Below are positions 9,707-20,124 of a stretch of DNA of 64,000 nt, piece after piece. The stretch's first letter is position 1. The number at the start of each line of letters is the position of its first letter. This DNA is from JAQBDA01 sp963709875 (lineage in GTDB: Bacteria; Chloroflexota; Anaerolineae; Anaerolineales; UBA4823), in assembly GCA_963709875.1 (NCBI GenBank), contig CAVPYB010000010.1, positions 310,001 through 374,000 of the forward strand, written 5' to 3'. The notes beneath the pieces are model-generated. The model ran no database searches and was not told the DNA's origin. It was given only the letters and a program-made list of their open reading frames with translations. A program made the position numbers and the translations under genes.

Positions 9707-10579
9707 ATGAATTCAGAAGCCCCCTCAAGGCATATCGGACGCAAGATCTGGTACGGCACAGCCATCTTCCTGTGCTGCTTATTGATTTTGGTCAGCGCGG
9801 CCGGGATCGCCGGAAGCTGGGTGGTTGGCAATTCACTCACCACGCTCAGCATGCAGGTGCTTGCGGTCGTGGATAGGACAGCCGGTGGGGCGCGGCTGGT
9901 GATCGATGGGGTGGATGAGATCGCCGCCAACTTGGAGCAGGTCAGCACCGGTATCGGCGAGGCCAGCGACCAGCTCAGCCGCAGCGTGACCGACCGCGGG
10001 CTGATCCTGACCCTGCTGCCCGAGGAGAGGGAGCAGGAGCTGCAGGCGAAGACGGACGAGCTGACCGCGACCATCGACGCCGTCCAGGAGGCGGTGGATG
10101 CCGGCCTCGACCTGTACCTCTCGATAGACGCCTTGCCCTTCGTCTCCCTGCCCATGCCGCGCCAGGAGACGCTGGAGCGGCTGGAGCAGCTTTCAGAGGA
10201 GATCCAGACCACCGTGGACGAGATCGTGCAGGGCATCCAGGATTTCCGCAGTGGTGTGTCGAGCGAGATCGACCGGGTGACCGAGCTAGCCCTGGGCATC
10301 ACCGGCCGGTTGGGCGAGCTGCGGGATGGCTTCGCCACGCTGGATGCCGACCTAGCCGCGCTGCAGGAGCTGACCGCCCGCCTGCAGCGGCTGGTGGCGA
10401 CTGTTTTTACCCTGCTGAGCCTGGTGACCAGCCTGTTCCTGACCTGGGCGATCTACACGCAAGTGGAGGTGATACGATTGTATGTTGGGCGTTGGAAGGC
10501 TATGGTTGAGGTAGCTGATTTCGATCAATTCGAGGAAGTAGTTATTGAGACCGAACTCCCAGATGATCTAGAGGTTTGA
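9707..10579 (+). CDS. Hypothetical membrane protein with periplasmic coiled coil
   Basis: A 290-residue protein with an AAGGA ribosome-binding site eight bases before the ATG. One membrane helix lies at about residues 15-45 and a second at 220-245. The region between them is a long amphipathic helix with heptads (LEQVSTGIGEASDQLSRSV, ELQAKTDELTATIDAVQEAV), resembling the extracytoplasmic part of chemoreceptor-like or tethering proteins but without a signalling domain. The last 45 residues are cytoplasmic and acidic. It sits 155 bases after the diguanylate cyclase on the same strand. The function is not recognised. Confidence 0.75.
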   Translation: MNSEAPSRHIGRKIWYGTAIFLCCLLILVSAAGIAGSWVVGNSLTTLSMQVLAVVDRTAGGARLVIDGVDEIAANLEQVSTGIGEASDQLSRSVTDRGLILTLLPEEREQELQAKTDELTATIDAVQEAVDAGLDLYLSIDALPFVSLPMPRQETLERLEQLSEEIQTTVDEIVQGIQDFRSGVSSEIDRVTELALGITGRLGELRDGFATLDADLAALQELTARLQRLVATVFTLLSLVTSLFLTWAIYTQVEVIRLYVGRWKAMVEVADFDQFEEVVIETELPDDLEV

Positions 10580-10706
10580 AAATCTAGATGTCAAATTATG
10601 ACTGATCGTATACTGCCAAGGCCGGATGGGGTACGAGACATTAAGACCTTAGAGGTCTGCCAGACCTTAAGAACCTATGCAAAATTTCCCGAGACTACCA
10701 GCCTCC

Positions 10707-10819
10707 CGTCATTGCGAGGAGCGTACGTTCTGCTCTTTGGAACGCAGCGACGAAGCAATCCGTTTCCCGCCACGGATCAGATCGCTTCGCTCGCCAAGAA
10801 CGCTCGCTCGCGATGACGG
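10707..10819. repeat. REP-like palindrome, copy 2
   Basis: The outer arms CGTCATTGCGAG / CTCGCGATGACG flank inner GCGACGAAGCAATCC and AGATCGCTTCGCTC blocks. It lies in the 10580-10898 gap, which otherwise holds no gene that can be supported. Confidence 0.8.
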
Positions 10820-10898
10820 AATGATTTTTGGAGAGGTCCACATCGTCTTTTATCTATGATCGCCTCCCCAGACTACCCTGTGGATAATAGGATTCGGC

Positions 10899-11286
10899 GT
10901 GAATATATCCGATAAAGAATCAAGTGCAGAATACTCTAAGCACTGGAACAAAGTCTATCGCTCAAGCCCGCTCGAGTCCTTGGGATGGCACGACCGGGCG
11001 CTGCTGCACTTCTTGACCGTAGCTGCAGACCGCCAGGCGTATGTTGATCGTCTGCGGGGTGCTCAAGCCGAGCGGCTGGGTGGTGATCGGCGCCTTCTCC
11101 CTGGCGGGCGCGGAGCGCTGCAGCGGGCTGCCGGTCAGGAGATATAGCGCGAGGATGCTGTCTGACCTGCTCGGGGAAGAGTTCCACCTGGAAGAGTCGC
11201 TGGATTACTTGTACCGCCAACCAGGCGGAGACTTCCGGCTTTATATCTATGCTCGATTCAGAAAGCTGCTGAACCGCCAGCCTTGA
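10899..11286 (+). pseudogene. SAM-dependent methyltransferase remnant with internal deletion
   Basis: The GTG-started frame gives an N-terminal EYSKHWNKVYRSSPLESLGW and then jumps straight to HDRALLHFLT and YVDRLRG. In the class I methyltransferase family these segments are normally separated by about 80-100 residues that carry the SAM-binding motif I (GGG-type loop) and the acidic motif II; both are absent. A further one-base shift in CGGGG near 11057 separates this from the C-terminal half (VLKPSGWVVIGAFSLAGAE, CSGLPVRRYSA). Without the SAM pocket it cannot be active. The deletion may have used the shared W at its ends. Confidence 0.72.
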
Positions 11287-11303
11287 TTTGGCAGGCAGTG
11301 AGA

Positions 11304-11667
11304 TTAGGCTGCAATCCAGGTTTCTGCTTCGGCTAACTGATCATTGTTAAATAACTTGACCTCTCCTGGTATGAGGAATTCCAAACGCCTTGATAGAACG
11401 ACGAATCCATTTTTGGTCGCTCACTACTCCGATCTTCTCGAAGTGGGTGAGGTCTTTCATGCCGATTTTGGTATCGTCCCACAATGCTTCGCCCTCAAAA
11501 CCATCGAATTCCTCACCAAGGATGTAAAGAAACCGCATTTTGTCGTACTGTTTGAGCGTGGCATCGACAGCAGGAAATAAGATGTTTTCGTAGTCGTTAC
11601 CGGTGATTTTGCTCTTGGCGGTGACGATGATGATGTTGGTATCCGGTATTTGTTTTAATTCAATCAT
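11304..11667 (-). CDS. SpoIIAA-like (STAS-fold) protein, 3' frameshift
   Basis: A small cytoplasmic protein of the SpoIIAA-like family (CRAL-TRIO/STAS-like fold). It has the motifs TNIIIVTAKSKITGNDYENI, FLYILGEEFDGFEGEALWDD and DLTHFEKIGVVSD. The continuous frame stops at 11347 after 106 residues, but a one-base shift at the TTATTTAA run continues as NNDQLAEAETWIAA and stops at 11304, giving the family's usual length of about 120. No anti-sigma partner is adjacent. Confidence 0.78.
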
Positions 11668-11757
11668 TGTGCATTCCTATCAATATATTGGATTAGTTGG
11701 AAACGACCGTTCCCACTTCAGGTAAATTTGTTAGAACTTATGCAGTTGGGGAGATGA

Positions 11758-11798
11758 TTGGGGTGTTCGGGCGGGCTGCACCCGCCCGAACACCCCAA
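11758..11798. terminator. Strong hairpin downstream of the FtsX operon
   Basis: The arm GGGTGTTCGGGCGGG is perfectly mirrored by CCCGCCCGAACACCC around a CTGCA loop. It lies 39 bases past the stop of the last permease gene of the leftward operon, so it probably ends that transcript, although there is no long T-run. Confidence 0.7.
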
Positions 11799-11836
11799 AT
11801 TTCACCTTCAAGTGCGTAACTCCTTCATCAGCCTAT

Positions 11837-13067
11837 CTATACCGCGTGCAGCGCCTCCACAGGCTCCATTTTGGCGGCGAAGCGCGCCGGGTAGAGCGAC
11901 GCCAAGAGCACGATCCCCAGCATCGCAATAGACAGCCCGACCACTGCGCCGGGGGCCAGCTTTGCGTACAGCACGCTTGGGTAAGCCATCCCCTCCGCCA
12001 GGCTGGCGACGTCCTCGCCCATATCGATCCCGTTGATGGAAAGGTACCACACCAGCGCAATGCCCAGGACGATGCCCAGGATGGTGCCCAGGATCGCCAG
12101 GGTGCCGGCCTCCAGCAGGATCAGGGTCATGATCTGGCGTCCTTTCATCCCCAGGGCAGCCAGGATGCCCAGCTCGCGCGTGCGCTCGAAAACGCTCATC
12201 AGCAAGGTGTTGGCGATGATCACCGCCACGATCAGGATGACGATCCCGTAGATCAGGTTGTAGACCGCGTTGCCCTGTTCGATAGCAATCATGATCAGCG
12301 AGTTCATATCCACCCAGGTCAGCACATCGCGACCCGAGCCGCGCAGCGCCTCCGCCACCGGAACTGCCGAATTCGGCGTCTTCGGTCAGCAGGATCACCG
12401 CGCTGATGCGGTCACCGGCGCGAGTGATGGCCTGAGCCTTGGGCAGCGGCATATACACCGTCCCGCCATCGTAGATCACCAGCCCGGTGGAAAAGATGCC
12501 CCGCACGGTGAACGTATCCTCGTCCATCTCACCATCGGAGGTGCCGACCAGCAGGCTGACCTTCGAGCCGGGGCTGATACCCAGCTCCTCCGCCAGCTTC
12601 CTGCCGACCAATACCCCCTCCCGGTCATCGATCTCCAGGTACTCGCCGGCGATGATACCCTGGCGGATCGGGTCGTGGAAGCTGGATCCCGGGTCGATGC
12701 CGGTGATCCTCACCCCGAGCGAGTCGTCGACCGTGTTCAGGAAACCGCTCGCCCACAGGGCAGGTGCAGCGGCAGTGACGCCCTCGGTCCCGGCTGCGCT
12801 TGCCAGCAGCTCATCACTGTCCTCCAGCAGGTCCTGCCACTCCAGAGATACTTTCTCGGCTGCATAGCTCTCGCTGCGCACCTGTACGTGACCGGTGTCC
12901 AGGGAGATCGAGCTGGAGAGGGCGCTGTCGAACACTCCGGCGATCACGCCGCTGATCATGATCGTCAGCGCCAGACCGAGCACTACAGCCAGCATGGTCA
13001 AAAAGGTGCGCCTCCGGTTGCGACCCAGGTCTCGAAAAGCAATCACCCATAATTGTCTGAATGTCAT
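11837..13067 (-). CDS. FtsX-like ABC permease, last gene of operon (one frameshift)
   Basis: A MacB/LolC-type permease of 409 residues when read across one extra base near 12366. It has an N-terminal membrane helix (TFLTMLAVVLGLALTIMIS), a large extracytoplasmic MacB_PCD domain (about 50-250) and three C-terminal helices; the FtsX signature is LLMSVFERTRELGILAALG. Close in sequence and layout to the permease at 16648-17874 (shared IAFRDLGRNRRR start). It should pair with the 13173-14405 permease and use the operon's single ATPase at 15920. The substrate is unknown; lipoproteins, lipids or peptides are usual for the family. Confidence 0.85.
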
Positions 13068-13172
13068 AAAGTGTTCCTTGTTAAACCTGTGTACAGGCTA
13101 CATCAATGGAGTTGGGGTTATCTGTCGCCAAAGCCGACAGGTAACCCCACACTGCTCTCTTGTTCTCGATGT

Positions 13173-14405
13173 TTACACATAGTGCAGCGAATCGGCCGGC
13201 TCCCGGCGCGAGGCCTGCCAGGCTGGGATCAGTGAAGCCAACGCGGCCATCACGGCTACGGTGATACCTTGCCGCAGGATGGTGAGCGGATCGATGTCGG
13301 CGAACAAAGAGTCGCCCATCAGGGCATACAGCTCGCCCACGTCGGAATACATGGTCATATCCCAGCCGCCGGCGGCGTTATACACCAGCATCAACAGCCA
13401 GCCCAGCGTGCAGCCGACGAGCGCCCCAACCAGCCCAATCAGGGTGCCCTCCAGCAGGAAAAGCCCCATCACCTGGCGGCCTTTCAGCCCCAGCGCAGCC
13501 AGCACGCCCATCTCGCGGGTGCGCTCGAAGACAGCCATCAGCATCATGTTCAGGATGCCGATGCAGGCGATCGAGATGAGCACCAGTCCGAAGATATTCA
13601 CCATCGTCTGCGAAAACGCCAGCGTCTCAGTCAGCCCGGGGTTGAGGGTCAGCCACGAATCGACTTCATGCCCCGGCAGGCTGGCCTGCAGGTCGCTGAT
13701 GACCTGGTCTTCCATTCCGATCTCATGCAGTGTGATGGTCACTTCGGTAGCCTGGTCGCGCAGGTTGAACAGGCCCCCGGCTTCGGCCAGGCTGATGAAG
13801 ACCAGACCCTTCTCGGCATCGCCCATCCCGAGGTTGAAGATCCCGGCGACTGTCATCGTGCGCTGGCGCATGCTCTCATCCTTGCGCTTGCCGGCCAGTG
13901 CCAGGCGGTCTCCAGCCTCCATCCCCAGGTCGTCAGCCAATGCTTTGCTGATCAGGATGGTATCCTGGTCGTCATCCTGCAGGAAGCGCCCGGCAACGAT
14001 ATTCTCGGCGATCAGGCTGACCGGCGCCTCAACCGAAGGCTGGATGCCGGTGATGGTCACCGGGTAGGTCTCGCCGCGCTCGTTGACCATGCCGCCGGTA
14101 TTGATGCGCTGGTATGCCAGCAGCACCTGCGGGTGCGCCATGGCGGTCTGCACCACCTGGTCTGCACCGGCCACCGGCAGAAGGGGCAGGCGGTTGGATT
14201 TAGCGCGGAAGCCCGGCGCGTGCACCTGCACGTGACCGCCGAACAGGCGCACCGCATTGCCGTAGGCGACCTGGTCGATATTGCCATACAGCCCATCTGC
14301 GAAGACCATCAAGGTCAAGCCGATGACAATGGCGATCAATGCAATCGTGGTACGGCGCCAGTTGCGCCAGATGTTGCGCCACGCCATTTTGAATAATTTG
14401 AACAT
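13173..14405 (-). CDS. FtsX-like ABC permease
   Basis: An intact 410-residue permease. It starts with AWRNIWRNWRRTTIALIAIV, has a MacB_PCD periplasmic-type domain, and ends in three membrane helices with the FtsX signature LMAVFERTREMGVLAALG and a final IPAWQASRREPADSLHYV. Its closest relative in the window is the 17893-19122 permease, so the operon holds two copies of the same permease pair. It lies 26 bases downstream of the membrane-fusion gene and 105 bases upstream of its partner. Confidence 0.9.
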   Translation of the reverse strand: MFKLFKMAWRNIWRNWRRTTIALIAIVIGLTLMVFADGLYGNIDQVAYGNAVRLFGGHVQVHAPGFRAKSNRLPLLPVAGADQVVQTAMAHPQVLLAYQRINTGGMVNERGETYPVTITGIQPSVEAPVSLIAENIVAGRFLQDDDQDTILISKALADDLGMEAGDRLALAGKRKDESMRQRTMTVAGIFNLGMGDAEKGLVFISLAEAGGLFNLRDQATEVTITLHEIGMEDQVISDLQASLPGHEVDSWLTLNPGLTETLAFSQTMVNIFGLVLISIACIGILNMMLMAVFERTREMGVLAALGLKGRQVMGLFLLEGTLIGLVGALVGCTLGWLLMLVYNAAGGWDMTMYSDVGELYALMGDSLFADIDPLTILRQGITVAVMAALASLIPAWQASRREPADSLHYV

Positions 14406-14431
14406 AAGGTCACCCTTCTATCATTTGCCAC

Positions 14432-15734
14432 TCATTCTTCAATAAATGTGACGATCGCAGTCATGCCCCAGCGCAGGTTCTCGTCGCCTTCATCCAGCCG
14501 GATGCGCACGGTGTAGGTGATATCGCCGCCTTTCTCGGTGTACACGTCGCTGATATGCTCGACCGTGCCGCTCAGCTCCAGGTCGGGCAGGGCATCCAGG
14601 GTGATGCGCACCTGCTGCCCGGCGGATATATCCGGGACGTCCCGCTCGGTCAGGTCGAAGGTCTCGACCACCCAGCTGGAGAGGTCAGCCAGCACGCCGA
14701 CTGACTGCCCGGCGGCGACCTGGTCGCCGGCGCTCATATCCACCGTCACGACTGTGCCATCCGAGGGGGCAACCAGATCCAGGTTGTCTACGGCTGCCTG
14801 GGCAGCCAATACGTTGGTCTGGGTGGTGGCGATATTGCTCTCTGCAGTGGTGATGCGTGATTCACCCCGCTGGATGCGGGCTTCCGCCAGGGCAACATCT
14901 GTGGGGTCGGGACCCTCCAGCAGCGCATCATAGTCTTCCTGTGCCTGTGCCAGGCGTGCCTGGGCGACGTTGTTGCTGGCCATGGCCTGGGAGATCTCGA
15001 ACTCGCCGGCCGGGTCTTTGAGGGCATTATAGTGCGCCACAGCCCGGTCGTAGTCCTTCTGCGCTTCGGCCAGCCGAGCCTGGAAGGTGGCGCGCCTCAG
15101 GTTATCTTCGGATCGATTGGCATAAGGCTCGAAATCTTCCCTGGCGTCTTCGAGGGCTTTTTCCGGAAAGCACCACCTGCGTATAGGCGATGTCGATATC
15201 CAGCTGGTCGGCGGTGGTGGACTTGATGCTCAAGGAGCGAGAGGCATCCCGCGCCGCCTGGCGGGCGTCTGTCAGGGTCTGCTCGGCCTGGATGGCAAGC
15301 TCGGGCCAGCGCTCGTACAGGTCGTCGTAAGCTTTTTGGGCTTCGAGAAGCGCCAGGTTGGCATCCGTCAGCTCGAGCTGTGCGGAGACGTGCGCCTGCT
15401 GGGCGTTGGCAAGGTTGGCTTCCAGCACTTCCCGGTCTCCCAGGCGGGCAATCACGTCCCCGGTTTTCACCAGGTCGCCTTCCTGGACGAGCACTTCCGC
15501 TACCTGCCCGGTGGCTTTGAAGGACAGGTTGAGCGAGCTGTCCGGCACGACACGCCCTTCGACCTCGATCCCGAACCCGCTGCGGGGTGCCGAGGAGCCG
15601 GAATCAGCGCTCTGCGTCACCGGCAGCGGGGTGGGGGCTGCGGCTGTTGGCGCGCTGCCGCGGCAGGCGCCCAGCAATAAGGCGCTTGCCAGCAGCAGGG
15701 TGATAACGATAAACTTATCCTTTTTCTTCAACAT
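14432..15734 (-). CDS. Membrane-fusion (HlyD/MacA-like) lipoprotein (one frameshift)
   Basis: The periplasmic-adaptor-type subunit of the ABC exporter. The first 24 residues are a lipoprotein signal with lipobox LLGAC. Biotinyl-lipoyl halves flank a long coiled-coil hairpin: ATGQVAEVLVQEGDLVKTGD at about 75 and APSDGTVVTVDMSAGDQVAA at about 300. The tail TVRIRLDEGDENLRWGMTA is typical of MFP beta-barrels. The frame breaks near 15163; removing one base turns LSGKSPR into LSEKALEDAREDFEPYA and yields 433 residues. Fusion proteins of this type also occur in monoderm bacteria as extracellular adaptors. Confidence 0.87.
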
Positions 15735-15795
15735 TTCTAGATCCTTTGCGATATGCCAGGTCGCTTGATGGTGTTCATTTTCAGAAACAGATGAT

Positions 15796-15903
15796 CGTCT
15801 TTGCGAGCCGCAAGTGCTCTCCTAGCGGCGTGGCAATCTGCTTCATTATGGGATTGCTTCGCAGCGACTGCAAAGTACACAGTCGAAACCGCTCGCAATG
15901 ACC
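15796..15903. repeat. REP-like palindrome, copy 3 (inside the ABC operon)
   Basis: A degenerate copy: arms CGTCTTTGCGAG and CTCGCAATGACC with inner GGCAATCTGCTTC / GGGATTGCTTCGC. It fills the gap between the ATPase and membrane-fusion genes, so the transcript would carry it as a hairpin that might tune downstream expression. Confidence 0.72.
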
Positions 15904-15919
15904 GCCTGGGATGATTTTG

Positions 15920-16609
15920 CTATAGCGTCTCCGCGACCCCGTTCTTGATCTTGCCGTCGCGCATCTCGATCACCCGCCGGGCGTAGGCCACCACGCGCGG
16001 GTCGTGGGTGGCGAAGATGAAGGCGGTGCCGGTCTCCTGGTTCAGGCGCTGCATGATATCCATCGCCTGAGCGCCGTTGGCGGTATCCAGGTTGGCAGTC
16101 GGCTCGTCCGCCAGCACCAGCAGGGGGTCGGGAGCCAGGGCGCGGGCGATCGCCACGCGCTGCTGCTCGCCGCCGCTGAGCTGGTCGGGGCGGTGGTCGG
16201 CGCGCTCCGCCAGACCGACCGATTCCAGCAGCCCCATGACGCGTTCTCGGCGCTTCTTAGCGCCGACGTTGTTCAGCAGCAAGGGCAGCTCCACATTCTC
16301 ATAAGCGGTCAGCACCGGCACCAGGGCGAAGAACTGGAAGATGAAGCCGATCTTCTCCCGGCGCAGGTCGGCGCGCGGGTTGGCTTTCATGCGGGTGACA
16401 TCCTGCCCGCCCACTTTGACCGTGCCGCTGTTGGGCTTGTCCAGGCAGCCCATCAGCTGCAGCAGGGTGGTCTTGCCGGAGCCGGAGGGACCCACCAGGG
16501 CGGTGAACTCTCCCTCTGCGATGCTCAGGCTGACCCCATCCAGGGCGCGCGTCTCGACTTCCCCTATTTTGTAGATTTTGGTTGCGTTTTCGACGGTGAT
16601 GATTTCCAT
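15920..16609 (-). CDS. ABC transporter ATPase (MacB/LolD type)
   Basis: A 229-residue cytoplasmic ATPase, complete. Walker A GPSGSGKT is at about residue 38, the Q-loop at GFIFQFFALVPVLTA, the signature LSGGEQQRVAIARAL at about 143, Walker B LLVLADEPTANLD at about 165, and the switch His in FATHDP. These features place it with the LolD/MacB N-terminal domains. It is the only ATPase in an operon with four permease genes, so it probably energises both permease pairs. Confidence 0.93.
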   Translation of the reverse strand: MEIITVENATKIYKIGEVETRALDGVSLSIAEGEFTALVGPSGSGKTTLLQLMGCLDKPNSGTVKVGGQDVTRMKANPRADLRREKIGFIFQFFALVPVLTAYENVELPLLLNNVGAKKRRERVMGLLESVGLAERADHRPDQLSGGEQQRVAIARALAPDPLLVLADEPTANLDTANGAQAMDIMQRLNQETGTAFIFATHDPRVVAYARRVIEMRDGKIKNGVAETL

Positions 16610-16647
16610 TTTTTGTACTCCTTATCCGGGATGCCCGGAGTAGATCT

Positions 16648-17874
16648 CTATAATGTGTGCAGTGCGTCCACCGGCTCCATCCGGGCCGCGTACCAGGCTG
16701 GCAGCAGCGCCGCCAGCAGGATGATGACCAGGGTGGCGATGGATAGCGAGATGATCTCTGCGGGCACGACTTTCGTGTACAGGCGCGAGCTGAGCGCGAT
16801 CCCTTCCGCAACGGTGCCGATATCGCCGATGGGGATGCCCACGGTGGAGAGATACCAGACCGCCAGCGTGCCGAGCAGGATGCCCACGCCGATGCCCAGC
16901 AGCGCCAGGGTGGCGGCTTCGAGCAGGAACATCAGCATGATCTGGCGCCCTTTCATGCCCAGCGCGGCCAGGATGCCCATCTCACGCGTGCGCTCGAAGA
17001 CCGCCATCAGCAGGGTGTTGGCGATGATCACCGCCACTACCAAAATCACGATGCCGTACATGATGTAGTAAAAGCCCAGACCCGCGGCGACCGCTTCCAG
17101 CAGGAGCGAGTTCAGGTCTTCCCAGGTCTTGGCGCTGATACCGGGGCTTTGCAGGACCGCGGCGACCTGACCGGCATCGTCCTGGTCCTGCAGCATGAGC
17201 ACGATGGCAGTGGCGCGGTCGCCTGCGCCGGTGACCGCCTGCGCCTGGGATAAGGTCATAAATACAGTGTTCTCGTCGTAGCTGGGCACGCCGGTGGCGA
17301 ACAGACCCTGCACCGTGAAGATGCCTTCTTCCGGTCTGCCATCCGAATGCCCGCTGACCAGGCTGACTCGCTGCCCGACCCCGATGCCCATCTTGTCCGC
17401 CAGGCGCTGGCCCATCAATATGCCGCCGCGCTCCCCAGAGGTGAGGTATTCACCCTCCACCATGCCCTCGCGGATATGCGCGTGGAAGGCGGAGTTGGGT
17501 TGTATGCCTGTTATTCGTAAACCGACCGTCTCGTGGATGGTGCTCAGTACCCCGCTCGACCACAAGACCGGGGAGGCCGATACGACCCCATCGAAACCCT
17601 GCGCCCAGCTCGACAGCCCGGTCGGGCCTTCGAGCAGGTCGCCCCACAGCAGGCTGAGCTTCTCTTCTTCATAGGATTCGGCGCGCAGCTGCACGTGCCC
17701 GGTCTGCAGCTCGATGCTGTTCTGCAGCGCGCCGTCCAGCACGCCGGCGATATAACCGCTCATCAAGATGATCAATGCCAGCCCCAACCCCACCGCGATC
17801 AGCGTGAAAATCGAGCGGCGCCGGTTGCGGCCCAGGTCCCGGAATGCGATCGTCCAGAATTTCGTCAATGCCAT
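16648..17874 (-). CDS. FtsX-like ABC permease
   Basis: An intact 408-residue permease. It starts FWTIAFRDLGRNRRRSIFTL, then a helix, the MacB_PCD domain, and three C-terminal helices with LLMAVFERTREMGILAALG. Its tail ARMEPVDALHTL matches the tail of the 11837 permease. Eighteen bases separate it from the upstream permease gene, showing that they are co-transcribed and probably form a heterodimer. Confidence 0.91.
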   Translation of the reverse strand: MALTKFWTIAFRDLGRNRRRSIFTLIAVGLGLALIILMSGYIAGVLDGALQNSIELQTGHVQLRAESYEEEKLSLLWGDLLEGPTGLSSWAQGFDGVVSASPVLWSSGVLSTIHETVGLRITGIQPNSAFHAHIREGMVEGEYLTSGERGGILMGQRLADKMGIGVGQRVSLVSGHSDGRPEEGIFTVQGLFATGVPSYDENTVFMTLSQAQAVTGAGDRATAIVLMLQDQDDAGQVAAVLQSPGISAKTWEDLNSLLLEAVAAGLGFYYIMYGIVILVVAVIIANTLLMAVFERTREMGILAALGMKGRQIMLMFLLEAATLALLGIGVGILLGTLAVWYLSTVGIPIGDIGTVAEGIALSSRLYTKVVPAEIISLSIATLVIILLAALLPAWYAARMEPVDALHTL

Positions 17875-17892
17875 TTTCTATGCCCTCCGGAC

Positions 17893-19122
<1,230 letters not shown>

Positions 19123-19179
19123 CTAATAAGCTCCATCAAAAATCTTTTCATCCCATACGAACTTTTCTCAATATCATTA

Positions 19180-19275
19180 CGTCGTTGCGAGCGAACGTTC
19201 CTTGTGAGCGAAGCAATCTGGCTCATGCTGGGGATCAGATTGCTTCGTCGGGCTGGCGCCCTCCTCGCAGCGACT
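19180..19275. repeat. REP-like palindrome, copy 4
   Basis: The arms CGTCGTTGCGAGCG and CTCGCAGCGAC enclose GCGAAGCAATCT and AGATTGCTTCGTCGGGC. The inner block is nearly identical to copy 1, including the GGGCTGGCGCCCTCCTCG stretch. It sits between the TetR gene and the FtsX operon. Confidence 0.83.
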
Positions 19276-19327
19276 CAAGGGCAGTGATCTCTGGATTTTT
19301 CGGATCGCATCTAAACCTGCCATGATG

Positions 19328-20008
19328 TTACTCAGAAAACCATGCTTTCAATGTCTCTTGATTTGTCAGGAATAGTGAGCCGCAGGGCGCGCCCAGCAAT
19401 CGCTCGATGGCGGTCTGCGCGGCGCAGATCCTGTTCCAGGCCTCCAGCGCCGGGTCCTCGAATTGACCCTCGTTGATCAGGATATCCAGGATGCGGTCCG
19501 AAGCTGCGGTCATGACTGCAAAAGCATGTTCGGTGGTGAGCTGCGGGTAATCCGTATCGAAGACACCCTCCTGGATGCCCTGCACGACCACCAGCGCAAA
19601 TTCGGAGGCCACCTGCCGGGTCAGCTCGAGGCGCAGCCTGTGCTGGAGGGGCAGATTTTCAGGCATACCCATCGTGCGGGCGATGACCAGCAGCTCCTCT
19701 TTCTTACCCGTCTTCCAGCTGCCGATCATCTGGAAGATCAGGTTCCATTTGGTAATGGCGTCCATGCCCGGGTCTGCAATGAGCGGGCGGACGACAGCCA
19801 TCGTTTGGGCTGCCAGCTCTTCGACCACCGCCTCCAGGACCGTCTGTTTCGAATCGAAGTAATAGTAGAAAGTGCCCTGGGCGACGCCGACCGAGCTGAC
19901 GATCTCGCTGACCGAGGTATTCTGGTAACCTTTGGTGAAGAAGAGCTGCTGGGCGCTGGCGACCAGCTCGCTCCTGCGTTCGTCGGGGTCTTTTACGGTT
20001 CTTTTCAT
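19328..20008 (-). CDS. TetR-family regulator
   Basis: A 226-residue regulator. The N-terminal helix-turn-helix is clear (QLFFTKGYQNTSVSEIVSSV, then GVAQGTFYYYFDSK). The C-terminal ligand domain is all-helical and not assignable. It heads the leftward ABC operon, separated from it by 205 bases with a REP element, and a perfect 17-base palindrome lies 35 bases upstream of its ATG. It probably represses itself and the exporter, with relief by an exported compound. Confidence 0.9.
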   Translation of the reverse strand: MKRTVKDPDERRSELVASAQQLFFTKGYQNTSVSEIVSSVGVAQGTFYYYFDSKQTVLEAVVEELAAQTMAVVRPLIADPGMDAITKWNLIFQMIGSWKTGKKEELLVIARTMGMPENLPLQHRLRLELTRQVASEFALVVVQGIQEGVFDTDYPQLTTEHAFAVMTAASDRILDILINEGQFEDPALEAWNRICAAQTAIERLLGAPCGSLFLTNQETLKAWFSE

Positions 20009-20043
20009 CGCATCCTGTCCAATTTGATCGCTGCGGACATTAT

Positions 20044-20060
20044 TGACTGATAGTCAGTCA
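20044..20060. promoter_or_regulatory. Palindromic operator for the TetR regulator
   Basis: TGACTGATAGTCAGTCA is a perfect inverted repeat (7 + 3 + 7) of the TGACTGACTnAGTCA type seen in front of many TetR-family genes. It lies 36-52 bases upstream of the TetR start codon. Confidence 0.72.
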
Positions 20061-20124
20061 GCCCCTGATTATACGCCGATCGTCCCGGCGGGTCAAGATG
20101 CTTTGAGCGGATTTTCACAAAACC

